Assembly: GCF_022919095.1 (NCBI RefSeq)
Contig: NZ_CP095073.1
Location: forward strand, 3,658,001-3,722,000
From: Halobacillus salinarum
Lineage (GTDB): Bacteria; Bacillota; Bacilli; Bacillales; Halobacillaceae
Length of the DNA stretch: 64,000 bases
Reading direction: 5' to 3'
This document shows, in pieces, positions 35,473-43,453 of the stretch (the first letter of the stretch is position 1; each line of letters opens with the position of its first letter). Position numbers and translations under genes: made by a program. The notes beneath the pieces are model-generated. The model ran no database searches and was not told the origin of the DNA. It saw nothing but the letters and a program-made list of their open reading frames with translations.

Positions 35473-35634
35473 ATTTTTCACTCCTCCGATTCCAATAATT
35501 AACCATGTAAGTATGATAGATTCTGCTATTATCATACACCATTCAACAATAAATTCCCATGAACTGACTAATGAAAAATTATACTTTTCTATTAGTTTAG
35601 TACTAGTAAGCTTGTAAATCGCTTATAGTTTTAG

Positions 35635-35660
35635 TACGAATCTACAGTAAAATGGTTTCA
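35635..35660 (-). promoter_or_regulatory. SigW-type ECF promoter of the Ter operon
   Basis: TGAAAC (35655-35660), exactly 16 bases, then CGTA (35635-35638) on the minus strand, an exact match to the SigW consensus TGAAAC-N16-CGTA. SigW responds to cell-envelope stress and antimicrobial compounds; the B. subtilis yce operon is known to be in ECF sigma and SigB regulons. Confidence 0.88.
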
Positions 35661-35779
35661 AATTTCGAGAATTTTTTTATACTGTTTGAACTATAGATGA
35701 CTATTAACAGACTTGTATCGAACTGGCATAGCCCTAAATAGCATGAGCTAAGTGCAAGGTGCAATACCCCGGGAACTAA
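35661..35779. other. Intergenic stretch above the Ter operon promoter, no recognised gene
   Basis: Between the SigW promoter and the terminator of the ABC permease gene. AT-rich; I see no convincing reading frame or further regulatory motif. Confidence 0.4.
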
Positions 35780-35809
35780 GAAAAAGCTTACAGAGTGAAT
35801 CTGCAAGCT
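35780..35809 (-). terminator. Terminator of the MacB-type ABC genes
   Basis: A 10-base arm with one mismatch (AGCTTACAGA with TCTGCAAGCT, 35785-35794 and 35800-35809), followed on the minus strand by TTTTTC. Confidence 0.8.
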
Positions 35810-35826
35810 ATAATTATGATAACCGT

Positions 35827-37203
35827 TTAGATGTCTCTTCGCAGCGCACTTAAAACATCAATTCTTGTCGCTTTATTTGCCGGCTTTATCCCTGATAATA
35901 TGGCTGTCCCGATACTAATCGCCACACAAATAAGCACGAGATAAGGAGGAATATAAGATAATTGAATCGCTTGCTCCGATGTTTGATCGAATACTTGCTT
36001 GATCACCACCGGCATGAGTTGATTCACCCCAAAGCTTACAAGGTAAGCAGCAGCTACTCCAACAACAGCGCCCATGAAGCCTATATAACTGCTTTCCATT
36101 AAAAAGATGTTTCGAATTAATTGCGGCTTGCCGCCAATAGCTTTCATAATTCCTATGTCATGTGTTCTTTCCGTAACCGCCATGGACATCGTGTTGTATA
36201 TTCCTATTGAGGCAATTACTAAGGCGATTAATCCGATGAGGCCGAGACCTATTTTTACTACTGCAAAGACTAGGTTTACTTGCTCTAATTCCTCCGTAAC
36301 AGAATAAATATAATACCCTTTGCCTTTCAGTTGGCTTGAAAGCGCGTCCACACTCTCCATATCATCAGCAATGACGTTTACTCCATTATAGGTTCTATCC
36401 TTCAACCCTTCGATATGCTGTTTCTCTTCAGAACTCATATCTGGAGTAATGACAGCTCCAAGAGGAGTACCTGTGAATTTTTCTACTTGGTTAAGTACTT
36501 CTTTTGATATGAGCACTCCATTATCTTGTTCCCAATCTTTAGCCGGCTCTTCTCTCACACCTACTACTTTAAGCGGAATCGTTTTCGTCTTCATACTTCC
36601 ACTCTTCCACTGTCTTACTTGCATTTCGATTTGTTTGCCTAGTAATTTGCCCTGGTATTGATATTGTTCTTTCACTTCCCCACTCTCATCAAGGATGTCA
36701 GCCTCATTCAATTCTTCCCCATTTAGTTTGGCTGAATGGAGTGCGCTTTTAAAATGATAACCTACAACGACTTCATTCTTCGTTTCAGGCATACGGCCCT
36801 TATCCAGTTTAAATCCTGCTTTTATCTCTGAAGGATAGTCGACGACACTTACAGGCAATTCAGATTGAAAATCATCCAATTTTATTTTTGCAGGATTCTG
36901 TAAAACCAGCTTTCGTGAAACAGCTTTTACGTGGTCCAACTGCTCGAAATTCTCAATATCCTTATTGGTAATTCCTTGAACATCTCCCTCTTCCTCAGCC
37001 TTTTTTCCATGAATCTCGATAGAAGTCAGCGAACGGTCTTGTAAAAGGTCATGAACGATGAACCGTTGGGCGCCAAATCCTACCGAAGCTAAGACAATTA
37101 AAAAAGCACAACCGATGGCAGTCGCCAAAGTGGTCATGAACACCCGCGATTTATTTTTTTTCATATTCTGATGGATGAACTTCCGCTTATCCTTCCATTT
37201 CAT
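35827..37203 (-). CDS. MacB/FtsX-type ABC transporter permease
   Basis: 458 residues. An N-terminal membrane helix (VFMTTLATAIGCAFLIVLASVG) is followed by a large extracellular MacB-core-like domain (about residues 50-300) and three C-terminal helices of the FtsX domain, with the conserved ERTHDIGIMKAIGGKPQLI loop. Such permeases work as mechanotransducers or exporters for peptides, lipoproteins or antibiotics. Its start overlaps the stop of the ATPase by four bases. Substrate unknown. Confidence 0.87.
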   Translation of the reverse strand: MKWKDKRKFIHQNMKKNKSRVFMTTLATAIGCAFLIVLASVGFGAQRFIVHDLLQDRSLTSIEIHGKKAEEEGDVQGITNKDIENFEQLDHVKAVSRKLVLQNPAKIKLDDFQSELPVSVVDYPSEIKAGFKLDKGRMPETKNEVVVGYHFKSALHSAKLNGEELNEADILDESGEVKEQYQYQGKLLGKQIEMQVRQWKSGSMKTKTIPLKVVGVREEPAKDWEQDNGVLISKEVLNQVEKFTGTPLGAVITPDMSSEEKQHIEGLKDRTYNGVNVIADDMESVDALSSQLKGKGYYIYSVTEELEQVNLVFAVVKIGLGLIGLIALVIASIGIYNTMSMAVTERTHDIGIMKAIGGKPQLIRNIFLMESSYIGFMGAVVGVAAAYLVSFGVNQLMPVVIKQVFDQTSEQAIQLSYIPPYLVLICVAISIGTAILSGIKPANKATRIDVLSALRRDI

Positions 37204-37895
37204 AAGCTCTTCTCCTTTTCTGCATGTACAGTTCCATTAGTTAGACGAATCGTTCGATCAGCAATAGCGGCCACTTCCTCATCGTGGGTAATCATCACAA
37301 ATGTAATGTCTTCTTCCTGATTTAATTGTTTTATGAATTGCAATAGTGATTTTTCTGTCTCCTGATCAAGACTCCCCGTAGGCTCATCTGCAAAAATAAT
37401 CGGAGGGTTGACGATTAAAGCCCGGGCAACGGAAACCCGCTGCTGCTGCCCGCCGGACAGCTCGGAAGGGTAATGTCCTTCCAAGCCTTCCAAATCGACA
37501 CGCTTCAATATATGAAAAACTTGTTTTTTCCTCTCTTTTTCATTCATCCCTTTCATAACTAAGGGCAGTTCTACGTTCTGGAAAGCTGTCATACTCGGAA
37601 TGAGCTGAAAGCTTTGAAAAATAAATCCTAAGTGAGCCGCTCGAAATTCTGCCCACTGTGTCTCAGAAAAATTCGTTACATTCCTTTCAAATAAATGAAT
37701 CTCACCTTTTACAGGCTTGATGTAGCCGCTCAGCAAATTAAGCAAGGTTGACTTCCCTGAACCGCTTTTGCCTGCTACCGCCACTATTTCCCCTTGTTCT
37801 ATATGAAGATTAATATTTCTCAGCACCGGTACTTCCTGCCGCTGATTCTTTTTACCGACATAAAACGAATGCTCCAGTCCTTTAACCTCTATCAT
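37200..37895 (-). CDS. MacB/LolD-type ABC transporter ATPase
   Basis: 231 residues. Walker [19 protein letters not shown]-loop [21 protein letters not shown], signature [15 protein letters not shown], Walker [14 protein letters not shown]-loop MITHDEEV. The LolD/MacB subfamily partners FtsX-type permeases, which is what follows. AGGAGGCT ribosome binding site. Divergent from ridA. Confidence 0.93.
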   Translation of the reverse strand: MIEVKGLEHSFYVGKKNQRQEVPVLRNINLHIEQGEIVAVAGKSGSGKSTLLNLLSGYIKPVKGEIHLFERNVTNFSETQWAEFRAAHLGFIFQSFQLIPSMTAFQNVELPLVMKGMNEKERKKQVFHILKRVDLEGLEGHYPSELSGGQQQRVSVARALIVNPPIIFADEPTGSLDQETEKSLLQFIKQLNQEEDITFVMITHDEEVAAIADRTIRLTNGTVHAEKEKSL

Positions 37896-38115
37896 TACTC
37901 AGCCTCCTATTTTGTTCTCATTTGTATAGACGAGATAAATAAAAGAATTCCTTCATTTTTTTATGAATCCGCCAAATTTACTGCCTCGGCGAAAATTTGA
38001 TGAAATGATAGTTTGGTCGTAAAGCTTCTTCTAAGTATTAGAAAGGGATTTGGTTTTGGAATTAGAGAGGAACATGATAGGATGAATGAAAACTCTGCCG
38101 ATAGGAGGCTGAAAA

Positions 38116-38499
38116 ATGTTTAAAACACTATCTACAAATCAAGCACCCGCTGCAATCGGACCCTACTCACAGGCGGTGGATCTTGGCCAGATGATCTTTA
38201 TTTCCGGTCAGATTCCTTTAGACCCATCCACTCAGGAATTTGTCTCTGAAGATATTAAAGAACAAACGGAACAAGTCATGCAAAACATTGGTGGAATTCT
38301 AAAAGAAGCGGGACTCTCCTACCGCCATATTGCCAAGGCAAATATTTATCTTGATTCGATGGATGACTTTTCAACGGTGAATGAAATTTATGCCAGTTAT
38401 TTAAGCGAACCTTACCCCGCAAGAGCTGCAGTTGAAGTGAGCCGGCTTCCTAAAGGAGCAAAAGTGGAAATAGAAGCAATTGCCGTCAAAGAATTTTAA
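38116..38499 (+). CDS. RidA-family enamine/imine deaminase
   Basis: 127 residues, the usual size. RidA hydrolyses reactive enamines and imines made by PLP enzymes. Family features: GPYSQAVDLGQMIFISGQIP, and the catalytic Arg in YPARAAVEVSRLPKGAKVEIE. Ribosome binding site AGGAGGCTG. A possible promoter is TTGGTT-17-CATGAT (around 38052-38080). Cytoplasmic trimer by family precedent. Most like YabJ-group proteins, but this is not the purR-adjacent copy. Confidence 0.93.
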   Translation: MFKTLSTNQAPAAIGPYSQAVDLGQMIFISGQIPLDPSTQEFVSEDIKEQTEQVMQNIGGILKEAGLSYRHIAKANIYLDSMDDFSTVNEIYASYLSEPYPARAAVEVSRLPKGAKVEIEAIAVKEF

Positions 38500-38525
38500 T
38501 TCTTTATCTTATTTAGAAATGCATA

Positions 38526-38556
38526 CAAAAAAGCCATCTGCGGAACAGATGGCTTT
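38526..38556. terminator. Terminator after ridA
   Basis: A perfect 11-bp stem AAAGCCATCTG/CAGATGGCTTT (38530-38540 with 38546-38556), loop CGGAA. The T-run is short on the plus strand; six A upstream would give U on the minus strand. A near-copy of this hairpin is at 39081-39105. Confidence 0.75.
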
Positions 38557-39080
38557 CAGCTTGGAGAGAAACCCCGTGTTTTTCTACAAGTTTTCTTAAC
38601 GCCCGGAGCAATGGCCCCTTCCCTTTCCGCGGACGAGCGCCCGAGCTTCCTCGCGAAACCCACGCTCGGCGATCTCGGTTCACTCGTTCTTCCGCAGGAG
38701 TGGAAGGGACCTCGCTCCTTGGCATTCTTTAAAGACAGAAAAAGACTCTCCTTCACCTAGCTCACCTTTGCCAGATAGAGGGCAGTCTTCTTCATATTCT
38801 GTCAGGCGGTGGTCAACAACGCCTGTTGCCGCACATTTTCCTCTCCGCGTAAAAGGCAACAGAGCAGTCCATGCAGTTCTCTGCGAAGCTACTTTCCTTT
38901 TTCTCTTTCCGCATTCGATAACTCTACTTACCTTCATTTGAAAAACAGTTCAACCGAAACTCTTCTCATTCCCACAAATGACGTGTTACGGTTTTCTGGC
39001 ACTTCTGATCTAGTGTACTTTTCGTAAGTAAAGGGGCCCTTCACCTCCTAGAAAAAAGAAGTAACATTTTCGGCAGCCTG
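38557..39080. other. 520-base noncoding stretch between two matching hairpins
   Basis: No convincing gene. It contains the GC-rich repeat copy B (38613-38711), then a minus-strand open frame (38680-38937) without a ribosome binding site. The short frames here have odd, Arg/Cys-rich composition. Both ends carry a GCCATCTG hairpin. It may be a longer interspersed element or insertion. Confidence 0.5.
38613..38711 (-). repeat. GC-rich palindromic intergenic repeat, copy B
   Basis: Inverted ends CCCTTCC (38616-38622) and GGAAGGG (38702-38708). Read on the minus strand it shares with copy A, in order, CCTGCG, a GAxCCGA block, a GGxAGCT block and GCGGxAAG before the closing arm. GC content is well above the surroundings. 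Oriented opposite to copy A. Confidence 0.7.
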
Positions 39081-39105
39081 AAGCCATCTGCTGTAAAGAT
39101 GGCTT
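39081..39105. terminator. Hairpin downstream of the HTH gene, copy of the ridA hairpin
   Basis: AAGCCATCT (39081-39089) pairs with AGATGGCTT (39097-39105). It ends 11 bases from the stop of the minus-strand HTH gene. The T-run lies on the plus side (TTCTCTATTCTTT), so it works better for plus-strand transcripts. Confidence 0.5.
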
Positions 39106-39115
39106 TCTCTATTCT

Positions 39116-39355
39116 TTAATCTTCGTCTTTAACATCCGGATCCTCCGGGATGGGTTCACTTAAATAGGCGCGCAGCCATTCTCTGTACATCTCCAGCTGT
39201 TCAAAATAATTACTAAACTGATTCTTATTAATTAACACTTGAACGCCATCACTTACCGTTCTTATTTTTCTTTGGCGTATCATTTGGAGTACATATTCTT
39301 CGGGAAGATCTAAATAACCTGCAGTTTCTTCGACGGTTAAGTACACACTGCTCAC
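39116..39355 (-). CDS. Small excisionase-type helix-turn-helix protein
   Basis: 79 residues. The N-terminal half, YLTVEETAGYLDLPEEYVLQMIRQRKI followed by RTVSDGVQVLINKNQF, is the MerR-like/excisionase HTH_17 fold (winged helix). The C-terminal tail is acidic (EPIPEDPDVKDED). There is no integrase or phage gene nearby, so it is more likely a small host regulator than a phage excisionase. Target unknown. Confidence 0.78.
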   Translation of the reverse strand: MSSVYLTVEETAGYLDLPEEYVLQMIRQRKIRTVSDGVQVLINKNQFSNYFEQLEMYREWLRAYLSEPIPEDPDVKDED

Positions 39356-39372
39356 CCTTTATAAGGTATTAA

Positions 39373-39404
39373 AAAAGCTTTCCCGCCTATTGGGGAAAGC
39401 TTTT
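39373..39404 (-). terminator. Terminator ending the 39.4-39.5 kb minus-strand transcript
   Basis: A perfect 12-base arm AAAAGCTTTCCC/GGGAAAGCTTTT (39373-39384 with 39393-39404), with further T on the minus strand. It lies between two divergent gene starts, so it can only serve a short transcript made from 39.5 kb. Confidence 0.85.
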
Positions 39405-39486
39405 ACTTTTGCCGCGAACATACCGACGACCACATTCGCCGTTTAGCTTTTTCAAGCATATACTTCGTCTTACGCAAACAGCTCAT
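39403..39486 (-). CDS. Candidate 27-residue basic small protein, or the small RNA that contains it
   Basis: An ATG at 39486 opens 27 codons (MSCLRKTKYMLEKAKRRMW then SSVCSRQK) ending at TAA 39403, directly at a strong terminator. The promoter at 39496-39524 would start transcription near 39489, leaving almost no leader and no ribosome binding site. The peptide is strongly basic (nine Arg/Lys of 27, two Cys). Either a leaderless small gene or a ~120 nt noncoding RNA; inside are two short hairpins (GCTT-GAAA-AAGC and CGGCGA/TCGTCG). Confidence 0.45.
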   Translation of the reverse strand: MSCLRKTKYMLEKAKRRMWSSVCSRQK

Positions 39487-39495
39487 CGCCAGATT

Positions 39496-39524
39496 ACTAT
39501 ATCATGGACAACGATGAAAAACAA
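39496..39524 (-). promoter_or_regulatory. Promoter of the 39.4 kb small transcript
   Basis: Minus strand TTGTTT (39519-39524), 17-base spacer, TATAGT (39496-39501, five of six to consensus). Confidence 0.7.
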
Positions 39525-39552
39525 GCTTTTCTTATCTAACAGAGTAAGTTTA

Positions 39553-39561
39553 TGCTATAAT
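39553..39561 (+). promoter_or_regulatory. Extended -10 promoter of the 39.6 kb gene
   Basis: TGCTATAAT (39553-39561): a perfect TATAAT with the TGn extension; no good -35. It lies about 40 bases above the ATG at 39603. Confidence 0.65.
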
Positions 39562-39602
39562 AGACTACTGCTAAACACGGCTAGCTGACTAAGGAGGATT
39601 CG

Positions 39603-40058
39603 ATGCTTACATTTGAACAGAAGCTTGCTGTCATCGAAGAATTTAATGAGTTAACAAAAAAGGAAATTTCACTCGGACGAGTCAATTTTCATTATGAAGA
39701 CAGCCTTTATGATAAAAAGAACGTCGTCTATCATTTACATCCCAACGGAAACGGATTTGTTTATACAGGGCTGTTAGACGAATATCCTTCCGATGAAAAA
39801 GGAATGTTGAACATTAAGGATTACCGTGCCGACCACTTACGCGCAGTCATTACTAGGTCTATAGAATCTCTTTCTCTTTCTCCTTCCGAAAAAGATCCAG
39901 TGATGGAAGAGTGGATCAATGATGCTGACTACGGATTAGTATTAATGAGGGAAGAAGATGGGTATAACGTCTATGCAGAGGAAAACCTGGAAGGAACCTT
40001 TAATTCTTATAAAGAAGCTGCGAATTTTCTGGAGCAGGAAGGGTTCTACAAAATATAG
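39603..40058 (+). CDS. Conserved-type hypothetical protein
   Basis: 151 residues, acidic and soluble, without signal peptide or membrane span. Recognisable phrases: VNFHYEDSLYDKKNVVYHLHPNGNGFVYTGLL, and a C-terminal EDGYNVYAEENLEGTFNSYKEAANFLEQEG that looks like a short sheet-helix unit. AAGGAGG precedes the ATG, it has a good promoter and a terminator, so it is surely a gene. I do not recognise its family. Confidence 0.75.
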   Translation: MLTFEQKLAVIEEFNELTKKEISLGRVNFHYEDSLYDKKNVVYHLHPNGNGFVYTGLLDEYPSDEKGMLNIKDYRADHLRAVITRSIESLSLSPSEKDPVMEEWINDADYGLVLMREEDGYNVYAEENLEGTFNSYKEAANFLEQEGFYKI

Positions 40059-40064
40059 AAATTC

Positions 40065-40104
40065 AAAAGCATGGCTGCTTGATTTAAGAACCATGCTTTT
40101 TTTC
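40065..40104. terminator. Terminator between convergent genes
   Basis: AAAAGCATGG (40065-40074) pairs with CCATGCTTTT (40091-40100), then TTTC on the plus strand. The 3' arm and T-run lie in the last codons of the minus-strand acetyltransferase. Confidence 0.85.
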
Positions 40105-40533
40105 TTGTTTCCAAGCCGTTTTAAAAACATAGCTTACTTTCTTATAGTTCATTTTATTTTCATAAAAGCGGTGGGCTTTTTCACGCTGCAGCCCGGAAGA
40201 TAACGCTATATCCTCATATCCTCTTAGCTTTGCCCACTCTTCTACAAAAGAGAGCAATTTTCCTCCATGTCCCTGTGAGCGCGTACGCTCATCAGTCACT
40301 AGATCACAAACCCAGACAAAGCGGCCGTAATAAAGAGTAATCATCGGTTTAAAACCCGTGACAGCACTTATTTCACCTTCTATAAACACCGCAGCCATAT
40401 GATACATATCCTTGTCCATCGCTTCCTGTACTAACTCTATATATTCGTCTTCCAGCAAATGGGAGCGCAGCTGCTTCATTACCGGGTAGGCCTGTCTGAT
40501 CTCTTCCATGGTATGAATCTCTCTTACTTCCAT
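40084..40533 (-). CDS. GNAT-family N-acetyltransferase
   Basis: 149 residues. Acetyl-CoA loop: VCDLVTDERTRSQGHGGKLLSFVEEWA (V/T-x-x-x-x-R-x-x-G-x-G), then ALSSGLQREKAHRFYENKMNYKKVSYVF, the common C-terminal half of the fold. Substrate unknown. Start at 40533 has GAGAGGAG nearby. Confidence 0.87.
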   Translation of the reverse strand: MEVREIHTMEEIRQAYPVMKQLRSHLLEDEYIELVQEAMDKDMYHMAAVFIEGEISAVTGFKPMITLYYGRFVWVCDLVTDERTRSQGHGGKLLSFVEEWAKLRGYEDIALSSGLQREKAHRFYENKMNYKKVSYVFKTAWKQEKKHGS

Positions 40534-40608
40534 TGTTTCTCTCCTCTCTAAACTTTTTATCCCCGTTCAAAGAATACTTGAATTCAGCAAGGAAAGAAAT
40601 AGGAAGCA

Positions 40609-41091
40609 TTAATGAAAAAGATCAACCAGCGTTAGCAATTCTTTTTTTGTAAGAGATCGGGAACGACTTTTATAAAGATTTGTGATCTCATAAGAAATTT
40701 TATTTTTATTCCAAAATACATGTTTCCCATTAGAACCTTCATAGTAAGACACCTTTTTCCCCGCCGGTGTTTCAGCTTGTTTCCCTCCAATTTCCTCCTC
40801 AGGTTTTCCCTTCTTAATATGAATGTCTACAAAACCGATGGTCTGGTTCCTTAAATGAATCATCAACAAACCATTCTTCCCTGAAGCTGCTGAAATTTTA
40901 CTTGGATCAAAAGGAAGCTTGACTGGAAGCTGGGGGTTATAATTTAAATCTGCCACTTGCTGCTTTACTTCTTTATTGTCAAAAGAATAATAATGATCTG
41001 CATTTGCATTCGTAGTTTCGGTATTGCAGCCAGAGAGGTTGAGAAGAACGAACCACATACTAATAAATAGGGGAAGACATCGACGGAACAT
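40609..41091 (-). CDS. Lipoprotein of unknown function
   Basis: 160 residues from the ATG at 41091 (AAGGTGG upstream; the longer frame to 41139 has no site). The signal ends in LLNLSGC, a lipobox with Cys at position 21. The mature part has VKLPFDPSKISAASGKNGLLMIHLRNQTIGFVDIHI and KHVFWNKNKISYEI, which reads as an all-beta domain. Bacillar lipoproteins of this kind are mostly uncharacterised. Anchored outside the membrane. Confidence 0.72.
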   Translation of the reverse strand: MFRRCLPLFISMWFVLLNLSGCNTETTNANADHYYSFDNKEVKQQVADLNYNPQLPVKLPFDPSKISAASGKNGLLMIHLRNQTIGFVDIHIKKGKPEEEIGGKQAETPAGKKVSYYEGSNGKHVFWNKNKISYEITNLYKSRSRSLTKKELLTLVDLFH

Positions 41092-41281
41092 CACGGCACC
41101 ACCTTTACGCGTACATTTAAAGAAACAGTAAATTACCACTATTTAACAAATGAATACCCGTCGCACTAGAAGGGATAAACCTTTTTCCTGATACACGTAA
41201 AGCATTCACCAACTATGGACCCTGAAACATAATATGGTGTAAAACCTATTCCGGAAAATTACCGGTATTTTGGAGGACGCC

Positions 41282-42040
41282 ATGTACAATTATTTTCACC
41301 CCTATGCAATGAGGGAGCCTAATGGGGAATCCTATATTCTCGCTTTTCAACAAGGAGATGTAAATGGGGACTACATTCAAGACAATGTTTATCTAGTCGG
41401 ACAAAAGAATTCATCGAGTCCTTTCGTCCAGGACATTACCTTAATCATTCAAGATGGGAAGACAAACCAATTCTTTTCTGTTCCATTAAAAACGAACGAG
41501 GGCTACCAGCCCACGCTTTTTTTAGGAGACTTCACTGGTGATGGTGTGGATGATATTTTAATTAGTATCGATTCTGGGGGCAGCGGGGGATATGGCTTTT
41601 ATTATGCGTATTCCTTTGTAGAAAACAAACCAAAACTTCTCTTTGATTTTGAACAATTCAACAGAGAATTCAACTATGACGTCCTTTACAAAGACTACTA
41701 TAAAGTCGAGGTCATCAACAATACACTGGCATTACAATTTATCATTGATATTAGCGGACGTGGAAATGAATATCTATCTGAAATCTATGACACCAGTGGA
41801 AAATTAACTACTCCGATCAATGGCTGGGTATCAGGATTAAACAGACTCTATCCGATAGATTTCCAAGGGGATGGCGTGTATGAATTATACGCTCTGCAAA
41901 GAATCGCTGGAAGATATAGCGCAGACGGTCTGGGGCTGATTCAGACTGCCCTCTCGTGGAACGGAAGTTCATTCACAGCTGAAGATGTAGATCAGCAAGC
42001 AGCCATTTTTGGAACATCCATAAAAAACGAGCCCTCATGA
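41282..42040 (+). CDS. FG-GAP/VCBS-like repeat protein without signal peptide
   Basis: 252 residues from the ATG at 41282 (GGAGG five bases upstream). It carries three calcium-loop-like repeats: GDVNGDYIQDNVYLVG, GDFTGDGVDDILISID and IDFQGDGVYELYALQ, the DxDxDG pattern of FG-GAP/VCBS beta-propeller repeats. Most such proteins are exported, but this one begins MYNYFHPYAMREPNG and has no signal peptide; bacillar relatives may be spore-associated. Terminator overlaps the stop codon. Confidence 0.75.
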   Translation: MYNYFHPYAMREPNGESYILAFQQGDVNGDYIQDNVYLVGQKNSSSPFVQDITLIIQDGKTNQFFSVPLKTNEGYQPTLFLGDFTGDGVDDILISIDSGGSGGYGFYYAYSFVENKPKLLFDFEQFNREFNYDVLYKDYYKVEVINNTLALQFIIDISGRGNEYLSEIYDTSGKLTTPINGWVSGLNRLYPIDFQGDGVYELYALQRIAGRYSADGLGLIQTALSWNGSSFTAEDVDQQAAIFGTSIKNEPS

Positions 42041-42056
42041 CTTGGCTCGTTTTTTA
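42022..42056. terminator. Bidirectional terminator between convergent genes
   Basis: A perfect 12-base arm AAAAAACGAGCC/GGCTCGTTTTTT (42022-42033 with 42044-42055). The plus-strand stop codon is in the loop. Confidence 0.93.
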
Positions 42057-43157
42057 TTTCTTAAGTCCGGATCCGCACAGGGACATGACAACCTTTGCTT
42101 CTTTTGAAAGGTTGGCTTGCTTGTAATTCTTAAAGGCGGCATAAGTCGCGGCTGTCGTTGGTTCAACATAAAAACCTTTACTCGAAAGCTCCCCTCTTGC
42201 CGTTTCTATTTCGTTCTCTCTAGCGGTAATAATTGAACCGCCTGTCGTTTTTACCGCCTTCATAATTTGACTTCCACGGACAGGATCGGCAATCGCTATT
42301 CCTTCTGCTAAGGTCCCAGTGTTGCTTACAGGATTAATATCCCTCTTCCTATGAAAGGCTTGTGCGATCGGTGCACAATTTTCAGCCTGTACTCCTACAA
42401 GCTTGGGTAGACGCTGAATCATTCCGCTTTCCAATAGATTTTGAAAACCGATATATGCGCCGAGCAGCAGCGTTCCATTTCCTACAGGAAGGATTAGCTG
42501 ATCAGGGATTTGGTAATTCATCTGCTCCCAAATTTCGAAAGCAAAGGTCTTTGTTCCTTCGTGGAAAAAAGGATTGTAAACATGAGAAGCATAAAAGAGC
42601 TGTTCTTCTTCCACCGTTCTTTTCGCCGCAATAGCGGTATCCTCCCGTGATCCGGCAATTTTATGGATCTCTGCTCCATAGGCTTTCATTTGAGCAAGTT
42701 TGCGTTCTGATGTATTCTCCGGTACATAGATATAACTCTTTATTCCAGCTCGTGCGCAGTACGCGGCAATGGCTGTGCCTGCATTACCGCTGCTGTCTGC
42801 CAAAACTTCCTTTACGCCAAGCTCCCTTGCCTTTGAAATGAGAACAGCTGCCCCTCTATCTTTAAAAGAACCTGTAGGCATCAAATAATCTAATTTCACA
42901 AGTATATTAGGGTCATCCGCATTTAACGGAAGTAAAGGGGTCCCTCCTTCACCTAACGAGATGTTAAAACAACGCTGATCGTGAAATGGCAGTGCTTCTT
43001 TGTACCTCCACATCGTCCAGGAACGTAAAGCTATTTTCTCTCTAGGGAATTGGACTTTATACGGCTTGATATTAAAAATTCCCTGCTCAGGCTTCCACTG
43101 GGTCTGATTTGGTATATATTCTACTCCGTCAGCAGAATCAATAAATGTATAATCCAT
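42054..43157 (-). CDS. Threonine synthase-like PLP enzyme
   Basis: 367 residues, fold type II PLP enzyme. The cofactor lysine is in LMPTGSFKDRGAAVLISKA, followed by ADSSGNAGTAIAAYCARAGI and the phosphate-binding loop LPVGNGTLLLGAYIG, with CGSGLKK at the end. N-terminal CF-N-ISLGEGGTPLLPL matches threonine synthases. It is not next to hom or thrB, so it may act on another O-phospho or O-acyl amino acid or as a stand-alone threonine synthase. Single-gene unit. Confidence 0.82.
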   Translation of the reverse strand: MDYTFIDSADGVEYIPNQTQWKPEQGIFNIKPYKVQFPREKIALRSWTMWRYKEALPFHDQRCFNISLGEGGTPLLPLNADDPNILVKLDYLMPTGSFKDRGAAVLISKARELGVKEVLADSSGNAGTAIAAYCARAGIKSYIYVPENTSERKLAQMKAYGAEIHKIAGSREDTAIAAKRTVEEEQLFYASHVYNPFFHEGTKTFAFEIWEQMNYQIPDQLILPVGNGTLLLGAYIGFQNLLESGMIQRLPKLVGVQAENCAPIAQAFHRKRDINPVSNTGTLAEGIAIADPVRGSQIMKAVKTTGGSIITARENEIETARGELSSKGFYVEPTTAATYAAFKNYKQANLSKEAKVVMSLCGSGLKK

Positions 43158-43453
43158 TTGCTCCTCTTCCTTATCCTTAGTATAATTTCATAAAGAATAG
43201 CAGACTTATAGTCTTACAAACTATAAACTCCTGCCTATTAAAAGTTAATTTTTTCTTGCAAAGGGTATATTATACTACTCAGGATAAAAATAATTTTTAT
43301 TGAAAAAATAGAATTTTTTCTGGCTGAAATTTGGTTTTCGGGACTTTAGAACCTTTTTAAATAAATAAAGAGCGGGCTCCAGAGTTTCTAAACGTACAAT
43401 CCATTTTTCTCCCCATTAAGATAGAAAGCTTCCATTAGAAGAGGTGTATGAAT
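43158..43453. other. AT-rich intergenic stretch between divergent genes
   Basis: It must hold promoters for the threonine-synthase-like gene and the small plus-strand gene. A TATAAT-like -10 for the minus strand lies near 43270. No terminator, repeat or known riboswitch was recognised. Confidence 0.4.

Noticed and set aside
38680-38937. 85-residue minus-strand frame in the ridA-HTH gap
   Set aside because: Arg/Cys-rich, without ribosome binding site, and it runs into the GC-rich repeat. More likely part of the repeat-bearing element than a gene.
39116-39355. Prophage or integrative element marked by the excisionase-like gene
   Set aside because: No integrase, att-like repeat or phage genes nearby; small HTH_17 proteins also occur as host regulators.
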